64,000 nucleotides of DNA, from positions 186,001 through 250,000 of the forward strand of contig NZ_UPSE01000198.1 of the NCBI RefSeq assembly GCF_900573885.1, written 5' to 3'. Under the pieces are notes generated by a model. The model did no database searches, had not been told where the DNA came from, and saw only the letters and a list, made by a program, of their open reading frames with translations. This stretch comes from Pseudomonas viridiflava. GTDB lineage: Bacteria > Pseudomonadota > Gammaproteobacteria > Pseudomonadales > Pseudomonadaceae. Shown here piece by piece: positions 8,669-15,622 of this stretch (its first letter is position 1; every line of letters begins with the position of its first letter). The position numbers were made by a program, and so were the translations under genes.

Positions 8669-10726
8669 TCAGCCCAGGCTGAACCGCGCCGTGTTGTCGT
8701 TCAGTGCTCGGCTGCCCTGGCTCAGCCGGTCGGCCGCCTGGTTCACGGCGCGGGCGCCGTCGAGCAGGCGAATGGCAGCCTGATCCACTTGCTGGATGCT
8801 GCCGCTGACTTCGTCGGCGGTGGTGGCTTGTTCTTCCACGGCGGTGGCGATTTGCGCCAGGGTGTCGCTCACGCCCTGCACGGCGCTGGCAATTTCACCC
8901 AGGCTGACGCCCAGACCGGTTACCGCGCTGGCGTCGCTTTGCGCCTGGCCGCAGGCCGCTTCCATCAGTTCAACGGCCTGGCGCACGGTGTTGCGCAGGC
9001 TTTCCACGGTGTTGGCAATCTGCAGCGTAGAGGTCTGGGTGCGTTGCGACAGGCTGCGCACTTCATCGGCCACCACAGCGAAGCCACGACCCTGATCGCC
9101 GGCGCGGGCCGCCTCGATGGCGGCGTTGAGCGCCAGCAGGTTGGTTTGCTCGGCGATGCCGCGAATGCTGTCGACCACTGACTGAATCTGTTGCCCTTGC
9201 TCGCTGACACGGCCTAGTGCTTCGGCGGTTTCGCTAAGGCGCTGGTTGAGTTCCTGAATGCTGGCGGTGGTACGTTCGCTGTCGCGGTTGCTGGCTTCGG
9301 CAATGGCGCGGGTCTGGCGCACGCTGGCCGAGGCCAGTTCACAACTCTTGGAAACGCCCAGTGAGGTGGCCGCCAATTGGGTGGCGGCGGTGGCGATCTG
9401 GCTGATCTGGTGCTGCTGCGCTTCCACTTCGCCCAGGGTGTCGGTGGAGTGCGAATTGAGGGTGATGACCGCGTCGCTGAGCTGGTAGGTTTCGTGGTTG
9501 ACCCCGAGCAGGCTGGTGCGCAGTTGGACCACGGCGACGTTCAGCGCGGTGCTGATGGCGGCCAGTTCGTCCCGACCCTGCACGGCCACTTCCACGCACA
9601 GATTGCCGTCGCGCAACGACTGGGCGAGGGTGGTGATACCGCTGGCGCTGCGGCGAATGGAGCTCTGCAAGCATACGAACAGGTACACCGCTGCCAGCAG
9701 CAGCAGGCCGAACGCGGTCGCCACCGGAATGGCCTGGACGATGGCACGGTTGTGGTAGAAGTCCAGGCGCGCGTCCAGTGACTGCAGCGACTGGCGCCGC
9801 AGGTCTGCCAGCGTTGTGAGCAAGCTGTCCATGGTGCGCTGGAAGGCCGGCGCTTTCATGCTGATGGTGTCGCCGAACAAGCCGTCATCCAGGGCTTTGA
9901 GCTCGGTGTTGATCTGCTGCTGAGTGGCCGCGTACTGGCTGGCCCATTCGCTGAGTGCGGCCGGCAGGTTGGCTTGCAGGTTGGCGCCGGTTTTGTCCAG
10001 TTGCGCCCGGGCATCGTTGATGCGCCCGCGCAGGTCGCGCAATTGCAGACGGCTTTGCAGGCTGAACTGGCCGGCGGCAACCGAGGCTTCACCCATGCTC
10101 GCCAGCCGGCCGACGCGCTCGATCATTTCCGGTGCTTGCTGGGTGGCAATTTGCATCAGCAGATAGCCTTCCACCGACGGGTCGAGCGTAAGGCCGGTGT
10201 CCATGGAAATCTGGTCGCGCAGCCCCTGCAGGCTGGCTTTCATGGCCGTGAAGCGATCCAGCGCATCGGGCCACCAGCCCACCGTACGCAGGCTTGCCAG
10301 CTCCAGTTGCGCGGTGCCGGCCTGCAGCGCTTGCAAGCGCTTTTGCACGTCGTCACTGGCGCCTTCGGTGCGCAGCGTTTCGGCGAAGGCGTCCATGGCT
10401 GAGCGCAGCGCAGGCATCGAGTTGTCCAGTTGCGCAATGGCCTGCTGCGCTTCCGGGCCGGGCACGCGGGCGGTGTCCACGGCTTTCCAGCGCGCGGCCA
10501 GGTTGCGCCGGGCCGACAGCTGTTCATCCACCGCATCGAGTGCCTGCAGCTGGCGCACGCCGCTGTGTTCTTTGGCGATGACTGCCATTTTGGCTTGAAA
10601 GGTCTGGCTCACCATCCACAGGCTACCGGCCAACGGCAGGGCGAACAGCAAGAACAGCAGTTGAAACTTGCGGGCAAAGCCAAAGCGGCTCAAAAGACGG
10701 ATCCCTGGGGACAACACGGACTGCAT
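8669..10726 (-). CDS. Methyl-accepting chemotaxis protein
   Basis: Chemoreceptor of 685 residues in the inner membrane. One membrane helix is at about 18-40 (FQLLFLLFALPLAGSLWMVS) and the second near 350-370 (AFGLLLLAAVYLFVCL); between them is a long helical periplasmic sensor of about 300 residues with no recognised ligand motif. HAMP follows, then the signalling domain with the invariant hairpin (GIAEQTNLLALNAAIEAARAG, then GRGFAVVADEVRSLSQRT). No C-terminal CheR pentapeptide is seen; the chain ends in TARFSLG. The ATG at 10726 has GAGGAG nine bases upstream; the open frame continuing far upstream is not coding. Confidence 0.95.
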   Translation of the reverse strand: MQSVLSPGIRLLSRFGFARKFQLLFLLFALPLAGSLWMVSQTFQAKMAVIAKEHSGVRQLQALDAVDEQLSARRNLAARWKAVDTARVPGPEAQQAIAQLDNSMPALRSAMDAFAETLRTEGASDDVQKRLQALQAGTAQLELASLRTVGWWPDALDRFTAMKASLQGLRDQISMDTGLTLDPSVEGYLLMQIATQQAPEMIERVGRLASMGEASVAAGQFSLQSRLQLRDLRGRINDARAQLDKTGANLQANLPAALSEWASQYAATQQQINTELKALDDGLFGDTISMKAPAFQRTMDSLLTTLADLRRQSLQSLDARLDFYHNRAIVQAIPVATAFGLLLLAAVYLFVCLQSSIRRSASGITTLAQSLRDGNLCVEVAVQGRDELAAISTALNVAVVQLRTSLLGVNHETYQLSDAVITLNSHSTDTLGEVEAQQHQISQIATAATQLAATSLGVSKSCELASASVRQTRAIAEASNRDSERTTASIQELNQRLSETAEALGRVSEQGQQIQSVVDSIRGIAEQTNLLALNAAIEAARAGDQGRGFAVVADEVRSLSQRTQTSTLQIANTVESLRNTVRQAVELMEAACGQAQSDASAVTGLGVSLGEIASAVQGVSDTLAQIATAVEEQATTADEVSGSIQQVDQAAIRLLDGARAVNQAADRLSQGSRALNDNTARFSLG

Positions 10727-11050
10727 GGACGACGACTCCTCAAAGGATCTTGCCAACGTTCCGTTGTACAGAACGCTGTTATGGCTGCCGGTGCTGGCAA
10801 TGAGCCATTTATCAAGCAAGTTCCGGACCGTGCACTCGCCGCCGCCAGAGCAAGGCGGCGCGTATGGCGCGGCGCAGGACAGGGCGTTGTTTTGGTGCGT
10901 ACGTGCAAATGCGGAGCGCGGCGATGCACCGCTTTGTGTCACTGAATGACACAGTGCCCTGAGCCCTTTAACCTCACGCCTCGCGTCTGTGCAAGGTGCC
11001 TGCGTATCAGGGGAGTTATTCATGCCGCAATTTTCTGGCTGCACGAGCGC

Positions 11051-11488
11051 ATGGAACACTACGCGACGATGGCCGCGTGGCTGTACGAGCAATTCAGTTA
11101 CGAGTACGCCGACCAGTCGTTGGCGCAATGGCAGCAAGAATTCGCCGCCGGCCAGCACAACGGCGACTGGCCCAGTGTGGTGGCGATTGATGACGGTACG
11201 CTGCTGGGCGGCGCGGCACTGGCGAAGGGCGATCTGCCCGGGCGGGACGACCTCGGGCCGTGGCTGGCTTGTGTATTCGTGACCCCGCAGGCGCGAGGTC
11301 AGGGCATCGCCGAGGCGTTGGTCGAAAAGGTCTGTGAGCGCGGGCGGGCTGAGGGCGTGGAGCGGTTGTACCTGCACACCCAGGACCGCGCCGGGTATTA
11401 CGCCAAACGCGGCTGGGTGACTGTCGAGCAGTTCGAGCGCTGGGGCAAGCCGCAGTGGCTGATGACGCGCGATCTGACGCCGCGCTAA
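11051..11488 (+). CDS. GNAT-family N-acetyltransferase, start region probably frameshifted
   Basis: Acetyl-CoA-dependent acetyltransferase. The acetyl-CoA loop is VFVTPQARGQGIAEALVEKV, followed by LYLHTQDRAGYYAKRGW. The only good ribosome site (GGGGAG, 11010-11015) is placed for the ATG at 11022, but that ATG is one frame off: it reads MPQFSGCTS. Adding one base inside TTTTCTGG (11031-11038) would give MPQF-x-WLHERMEHYATMAAW, a natural start for this family. As it stands the first in-frame ATG with conserved sequence after it is 11051, without a ribosome site; an in-frame ATG at 10946 also lacks one. The gene ends four bases inside the convergent HD gene's restored end. Confidence 0.8.
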   Translation: MEHYATMAAWLYEQFSYEYADQSLAQWQQEFAAGQHNGDWPSVVAIDDGTLLGGAALAKGDLPGRDDLGPWLACVFVTPQARGQGIAEALVEKVCERGRAEGVERLYLHTQDRAGYYAKRGWVTVEQFERWGKPQWLMTRDLTPR

Positions 11489-12110
11489 GCCTGCAACTGC
11501 GCCAGTTCCGCTTGCAGATTCGCCCGCGCTTTGGCCTCCCACAGCGCGCGAATGTGCGGGTGGCTGTAGAGGTAGGGCATCGCTAACAACGTGTTCAGCA
11601 CCCTGGCACGGCCCGCTGTAAAAAGCGCTTCCGGCACCCAGAAAATTCGGCGCGAATGGCCTCGGTGTAGGCCCTGTATTCGCCAGCGGGCAGGGCGAGT
11701 ACGGACAGATCGATATCCACCACCAGGCCGGCGTCATCGGCTTCGGCGGGCTCCATGTGGGCGGTGGCGAGAATGTGTCGCCGTACGCTGCCGACGTGTT
11801 CCGGCAGGCCGGCAGCGCGTAACCAATGTTCGGCCAGATCGGCACTGGCGGCTTCGTTGTCCTGACGCTGGGTGTGATAAATGGCGTCATGCGTCCACAA
11901 GGCGAACTCCACAACCGCAGCATCGGTGGCCAGGTGCTGGAAATGGTCGAGGTGCTGCAAGCAGGTGTTGATGTGGGCGCCGTTGTGGTAATGGCGCTGT
12001 GGTTCGCTGTAATGCGCGGCCAGCGCTACGAAACTGTCGTCGGGCGGGGCGCCACCCAGGCGCTGCCAGAGGTTCTGCCAGCGCTCGGCCGAGAGCGCGG
12101 CGCCAGTCAT
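11485..12110 (-). pseudogene. HD-domain phosphohydrolase-like gene with a one-base frameshift
   Basis: The intact part (from ATG 12110) has the HD signature: YHNGAHINTCL, then ALWTHDAIYH and the ATAHMEP and VDIDLSVLA segments of the family of predicted metal-dependent HD phosphohydrolases. The frame leaves the family after IRAEFS (near 11645) and stops at 11595. If one base is added at TTTTCTGG, reading continues as WVPEALFTAGRARVLN... through about 50 family-like residues to a TAG at 11485-11487. The break lies at AATTTTCTGG (11638-11647, minus strand), the same decamer as in the GNAT gene. Its start overlaps the HxlR gene as ATGA. Either a real frameshift or a sequencing error; function unknown. 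Confidence 0.8.
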
Positions 12111-12508
12111 GTTGCGGCCTCGACGGTCTTTTCTGCGTAGGCTGCCTGCGCCTGGTTGAGCGCGTCGATATTGCGTTCAACCCAATGGTCCAGCGCCCGA
12201 ATCGGTTCGCTCAGCGACAGGCCCAAGGGCGTCAGCGAATACTCTACCCGTGGCGGAACTTGCGGGTAGGCAACGCGATTCACCAGGCCGAAACGCTCAA
12301 GACGGCGCAGGGTCTGAATCAGCATTTTTTCCGAAATACCGCCCACCTGGCGCCGAAGCTCGGCGGTGCGGCAGGTGCCGCGGGTAAGGGTGTGAATCAG
12401 CAGCAGGGCCCATTTATCGGCCAGCACATCAAGTACATAGCGGGCCGGGCAGGTGACGCTGAAGACATTGCCGGCACGGCACGCGGCGTTTTCTTCCTGA
12501 TCAAGCAT
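12107..12508 (-). CDS. HxlR-family transcriptional regulator
   Basis: 133-residue winged helix regulator. CPARYVLDVLADKWALLLIHTL is the HxlR start, with a Cys before the recognition region as in redox or electrophile-sensing members, then RRQVGGISEKMLIQTLRRLERFGLVNR. The start at 12508 places this Cys at about residue 20. It is divergent from the glutathione transferase gene at 12648, and an imperfect palindrome lies between them, so it probably controls that gene and itself. The HD gene follows with ATGA overlap and would be co-transcribed. Confidence 0.92.
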   Translation of the reverse strand: MLDQEENAACRAGNVFSVTCPARYVLDVLADKWALLLIHTLTRGTCRTAELRRQVGGISEKMLIQTLRRLERFGLVNRVAYPQVPPRVEYSLTPLGLSLSEPIRALDHWVERNIDALNQAQAAYAEKTVEAAT

Positions 12509-12545
12509 TTGAGCAATTCCACAGAAGCCAAGGGGACCGACTTGA

Positions 12546-12565
12546 TACTTACCGAAAGGTAGGTA
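12546..12565. promoter_or_regulatory. Probable HxlR operator
   Basis: TACTTACC-gaaa-GGTAGGTA: an 8-4-8 palindrome with one mismatch, 38 bp upstream of the HxlR gene start and 82 bp upstream of the glutathione transferase start. The TACTTACC/GGTAAGTA half-sites resemble operators seen beside other HxlR-family genes. Binding itself is inferred. Confidence 0.6.
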
Positions 12566-12647
12566 CTTGTGCGCTGGAAAGCAATCGCTAAGCTCAGGGC
12601 TCGCGTGCTTGCCACGTGCCTTTTCTGACTGGGTTAAAGGATTGCTT

Positions 12648-13253
12648 ATGAAACTGTATTTCTCCGCGGGCGCCTGCTCGTTGGCTCCCCATATCGCGCT
12701 GTTGGAAGCGGGCCTGCCGTTCGAGACCGAGAAGGTCGACCTCAAGGCCAAATTGACCGCCAGCGGCGCCGACTTCACGGCCATCAACAAAAAAGGCTAC
12801 GTGCCAGCGCTGCAACTGGACGACGGCTATGTCCTGACCGAAGGGGCCGCCGTGTTGCAATACATCGCCGACCAGAAACCGGAAACCGGCCTGGCCCCTG
12901 CTGCCGGCACCGTAGCGCGCTATCAGTTACAGGAGTGGCTGACCTTTATCGCCTCCGAAATTCACAAGCCGATGGGCTCGATGTTCAACGCGGCGCAATC
13001 GGCCGACTGGAAAGCCGCCGTCTGCGCCACGCTGACTAAACGGCTGGACTATGTGGCGGCTCAGTTGGCAGATAACGACTACCTGCTCGGCAACCACTTC
13101 AGCGTCGCCGATGCGTACCTGTTCACCGTGCTCAACTGGGCCAATCTGGTGGGCTTTTCGCTGGCTCCGTGGCCCGTGGTACAGGCGTTTTCAGCACGCG
13201 TGGCGGCGCGCCCGAAGGTGGTTGAGGCGTTGAAGGCGGAAGGGTTGGTTTGA
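12648..13253 (+). CDS. Glutathione S-transferase, beta class
   Basis: 201-residue cytosolic enzyme that conjugates glutathione to electrophiles. The N-terminal thioredoxin-like domain begins MKLYFSAGACSLAPHIALLEAG with Cys10, the mixed-disulfide residue of bacterial beta-class enzymes; the glutathione-binding VPALQLDDGYVLTEGAAVLQYIAD motif follows. The C-terminal helical domain ends with NHFSVADAYLFTVLNWANLVG. The ATG at 12648 fits this conserved beginning. Divergent HxlR regulator and operator upstream suggest induction by an electrophile. Confidence 0.93.
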   Translation: MKLYFSAGACSLAPHIALLEAGLPFETEKVDLKAKLTASGADFTAINKKGYVPALQLDDGYVLTEGAAVLQYIADQKPETGLAPAAGTVARYQLQEWLTFIASEIHKPMGSMFNAAQSADWKAAVCATLTKRLDYVAAQLADNDYLLGNHFSVADAYLFTVLNWANLVGFSLAPWPVVQAFSARVAARPKVVEALKAEGLV

Positions 13254-13257
13254 GTTA

Positions 13258-13383
13258 TTAGGCGAGCCGGAACGCCGGCGCCAGCTCTTGGCGACCAGAA
13301 GGGCGCGCATGCAGAACGCCGAGCAAAAGGGGCCGTGCAAGGGTCTCCCAATCGGCATGAATATAAAGGGTAGTGGCGACCAT
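13258..13383 (-). pseudogene. Truncated hipA remnant (41 codons)
   Basis: A 41-residue frame that starts directly after the stop of the HipB-like gene (TGA-ATG junction at 13386-13381). MVATTLYIHADWETLARPLLLGVLH matches the start of HipA-type toxins (LYxxADWxxLxxPxxLGxL pattern), up to GRQEL, after which the family's FSFEY segment is missing and two TAA stops follow. HipA kinases are normally about 400 residues, so nearly all of the toxin, including the kinase fold, is absent. The stop lies five bases from the end of the glutathione transferase gene, so a deletion probably joined the two loci. Confidence 0.65.
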
Positions 13384-13869
13384 TCACGTGTCTTCCTTGG
13401 CGTTGAATAACGCGTCCATCTGTGCGCGATAGTCATCCACTAACCCCCGCCCTTCGGGTTCGCTTTCCCTTACACCGATGAAGGCTGGGGAGGGGGGGCT
13501 GCTGAACGTACCGATCGCGGTGCTGCTCGGGGCCACAGACTTCGGCGTCGGCTTACCGCCGGGTTTGGCGGTATTGCGACGGCCTGGCAGTGTGGCGTCC
13601 TGAATCTGCCGGCCAACATCATCCATGGCAGCCAGTAGCGACAGATCAGTCTCAAGTCCTAGTACCTGCATTACCGCAAGGTAGGCACCTATGGTGACGC
13701 CGTCAGCGCCGCGCTCTACGTTGCGCAACGTGAGGGGGGCCATGCCTGCGCGAGCCGCTACCTGCGCGGCGGTGAGTTTTCGCCGCTGGCGAGCGAGACG
13801 TAAGCGCTCGCCTAGCGCGGCGAGAAGCTCGACAGTGCCGGGAAGTAAAGGTGAGGTTTTATTAGCCAT
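13384..13869 (-). CDS. XRE-family regulator, HipB-like antitoxin without its toxin
   Basis: 161 residues. The Cro/C1-type helix-turn-helix is at about 15-75 (LGERLRLARQRRKLTAAQVAARAGMAPLTLRNVERG). A basic, proline-rich tail follows (PGRRNTAKPGGKPTPKSVAPSS), longer than usual for HipB. A hipA stub begins at the base after its stop, which identifies it as the antitoxin/repressor half of a HipBA-like module. Four copies of a 12-bp site lie directly upstream, so autoregulation probably survives. Confidence 0.85.
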   Translation of the reverse strand: MANKTSPLLPGTVELLAALGERLRLARQRRKLTAAQVAARAGMAPLTLRNVERGADGVTIGAYLAVMQVLGLETDLSLLAAMDDVGRQIQDATLPGRRNTAKPGGKPTPKSVAPSSTAIGTFSSPPSPAFIGVRESEPEGRGLVDDYRAQMDALFNAKEDT

Positions 13870-13871
13870 AA

Positions 13872-13990
13872 GTAACTATTCTGTCGGTTAACGCCTGAGG
13901 CAAGCAGAATAGTTACATAAAAGAAGTTTTGCCAGTTGATGCAATGTAATTATTCTGCCGATTTACCAGATTCATCGCCAGAATAGTTAC
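13872..13990. promoter_or_regulatory. Four-site operator array of the HipB-like regulator
   Basis: Four 12-bp sites: GTAACTATTCTG at 13872-13883, its exact complement CAGAATAGTTAC at 13905-13916, GTAATTATTCTG (one mismatch) at 13946-13957 and CAGAATAGTTAC at 13979-13990. They form two inverted pairs, each with exactly 21 bp between half-sites (33 bp start to start), the pairs being 74 bp apart. The array fills the space from the regulator's start codon to the end of the diguanylate cyclase gene. Confidence 0.85.
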
Positions 13991-14001
13991 AGGGCTTGTT
14001 G

Positions 14002-15543
14002 TCAGCCACCCAGCCTCACCGCCACGCCAGGCGCCCGGTAAACGCAGACTTGATTCCGGCCGCGACTTTTGGCGTTATACAACGCGCTGTCGGCTTGCTT
14101 GATCAGGGCGGCGATGTCGTCCTGCTCGGCTTGCTGGGCATAGGCCACCGTTACGCCGAGGCTGACGGTGACCACGCCAAGCGGGCTGTCCAGGTGTTCG
14201 TGCGCCAGGTTCTGTATTTGCTGACGAAGGCCTTCGGCCATTTTCAGGGTGTTGGCTTCATCGGAACCGGGCAATAACAGCAGCATTTCTTCACCGCCAT
14301 AACGTGCGGGCAAATCTTCGGCTCGGCGCGCCCAGGCGGCAAAAACCCTGGCTACCGCCTGAATACACGTGTCGCCTGCCACATGGCCGTAGCGGTCGTT
14401 GTAGCGTTTGAAGTAGTCGATATCCAACATGATGATGCCCAGCGGCGCCTGAGTACGGCGCACACGGCCCAGTTCCTGCGGCAAGACCTCGTCCAGCCGG
14501 CGGCGGTTGGCAAGGCCGGTGAGGCCATCTTCAACCGACAGTTTTTGCAGCGCGTCGTGGGCGTCGCGTCGTTCCTTTTCTGCCAGTTCGCTGCGCGAAA
14601 TCTGCTGCAGCAACACGCGCGCAAATGCCAGCGTACTCAGGGCAATCAGCACAAACACCACGGCGGCGATGATCAGTTGCCGCCACCACGGCAGGCGAAT
14701 GGCTTTGGCGGAAATGCCCGAGATCGCCACCAGCGGAAAGTCGCCGAAGCGCTGAAAGCTGTACATCCGCTCCTTGCCGTCCACCGACGATTCAATCAAT
14801 GCCGAACCTCGGTCCTGGCGCGGCAGAAAGTCGGTGAAAATCGGACCGTGGGCGATGCTGGTGCCGATCAGCTCGGGCAAGAAAGGCCGGCGAACAAGAA
14901 TGGTGCCGTCGGCATAGGTGAGAGTGAAGGCGTCTTCCTTGCTGGTGCGGAACTGCGCATAAAACTCGTTGAAGTAGTTGACCCTGAGGGTGGCCAGCGC
15001 CACGCCGGCAAATCCGCCGTCTGGCGTGTTGATGCGCCGCGACACCGGAATGATCAGCTCCCCTGTGGAGCGGCTGGTGATCACCTTGCCGATGTGCACG
15101 CTGCGGTCGGTATGGGTTCGGTGAAAAATGAAGTACTCGCGGTCTGCGTTGTTGGCGTTCGGCGGAATGGTGTCTTTGTCTGTCACCAGCCATTCACCGT
15201 TGGGGCCGTAAATAAACAGCCCGTGCAGCTGCGGCAGAATGGTCATCTGGCCTTTGAGGTACAGCTGCATGCGCGCAGCGTTCAGCGCGCCCAGGCCGTC
15301 CCATTCGCTGCGCTCGACAATGCCCAACAGTAAGGTGTCGGCCTGGCGAATGGCGCCACGCACGTGGGTTTCGGTGGCGCGTGTCAGGTTGGTAGCCGCT
15401 TGCCGGGCCTGGAAGAAGGCTTGGCGATACGACTGGTAAAGCTGCCAGCCTTCCAGCGCCAGCACCACGATCAAGCCAAAACACACCAGGCCATACGTGA
15501 GGCCGCGGAGCCGGTCGATATGCAGGGTTTGCGTGCGATCCAT
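14002..15543 (-). CDS. Membrane diguanylate cyclase with extracellular dCache-like sensor
   Basis: 513 residues; makes cyclic di-GMP if active. A membrane helix at about 13-33 (GLVCFGLIVVLALEGWQLY), a periplasmic double-Cache sensor of about 250 residues (NADREYFIFHRTHTDRSVHIGKVI is a typical segment), a second helix near 295-315, then the GGDEF domain. The active-site motif reads RYGGEEM, so the fifth residue is Met where Phe is usual; GGEEF-type enzymes are active, and Met here is uncommon. An inhibitory I-site RAED sits five residues before it. DIDYFKRYNDRYGHVAGD is intact. The start is placed at ATG 15543; the ribosome site is weak. Confidence 0.9.
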   Translation of the reverse strand: MDRTQTLHIDRLRGLTYGLVCFGLIVVLALEGWQLYQSYRQAFFQARQAATNLTRATETHVRGAIRQADTLLLGIVERSEWDGLGALNAARMQLYLKGQMTILPQLHGLFIYGPNGEWLVTDKDTIPPNANNADREYFIFHRTHTDRSVHIGKVITSRSTGELIIPVSRRINTPDGGFAGVALATLRVNYFNEFYAQFRTSKEDAFTLTYADGTILVRRPFLPELIGTSIAHGPIFTDFLPRQDRGSALIESSVDGKERMYSFQRFGDFPLVAISGISAKAIRLPWWRQLIIAAVVFVLIALSTLAFARVLLQQISRSELAEKERRDAHDALQKLSVEDGLTGLANRRRLDEVLPQELGRVRRTQAPLGIIMLDIDYFKRYNDRYGHVAGDTCIQAVARVFAAWARRAEDLPARYGGEEMLLLLPGSDEANTLKMAEGLRQQIQNLAHEHLDSPLGVVTVSLGVTVAYAQQAEQDDIAALIKQADSALYNAKSRGRNQVCVYRAPGVAVRLGG

Positions 15544-15622
15544 GGCACGTAGTTGCCTATTCAAGGGGCTGGGTCTTACCAGCGTAGTCCAGGCAACTAC
15601 CGAACGTTCAGCCGCAGCCGCG

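Noticed and set aside
10741..10810. FliA-type promoter before the chemotaxis receptor
   Set aside because: A partial match (TCATT and GCCATAA) is present, but spacing and -35 deviate too far to claim it.
10727..11923. Open frame extending the chemotaxis receptor upstream to over 1000 residues
   Set aside because: The extension has no protein-like pattern, crosses the GNAT gene and HD gene, and a strong ribosome site marks the start at 10726.
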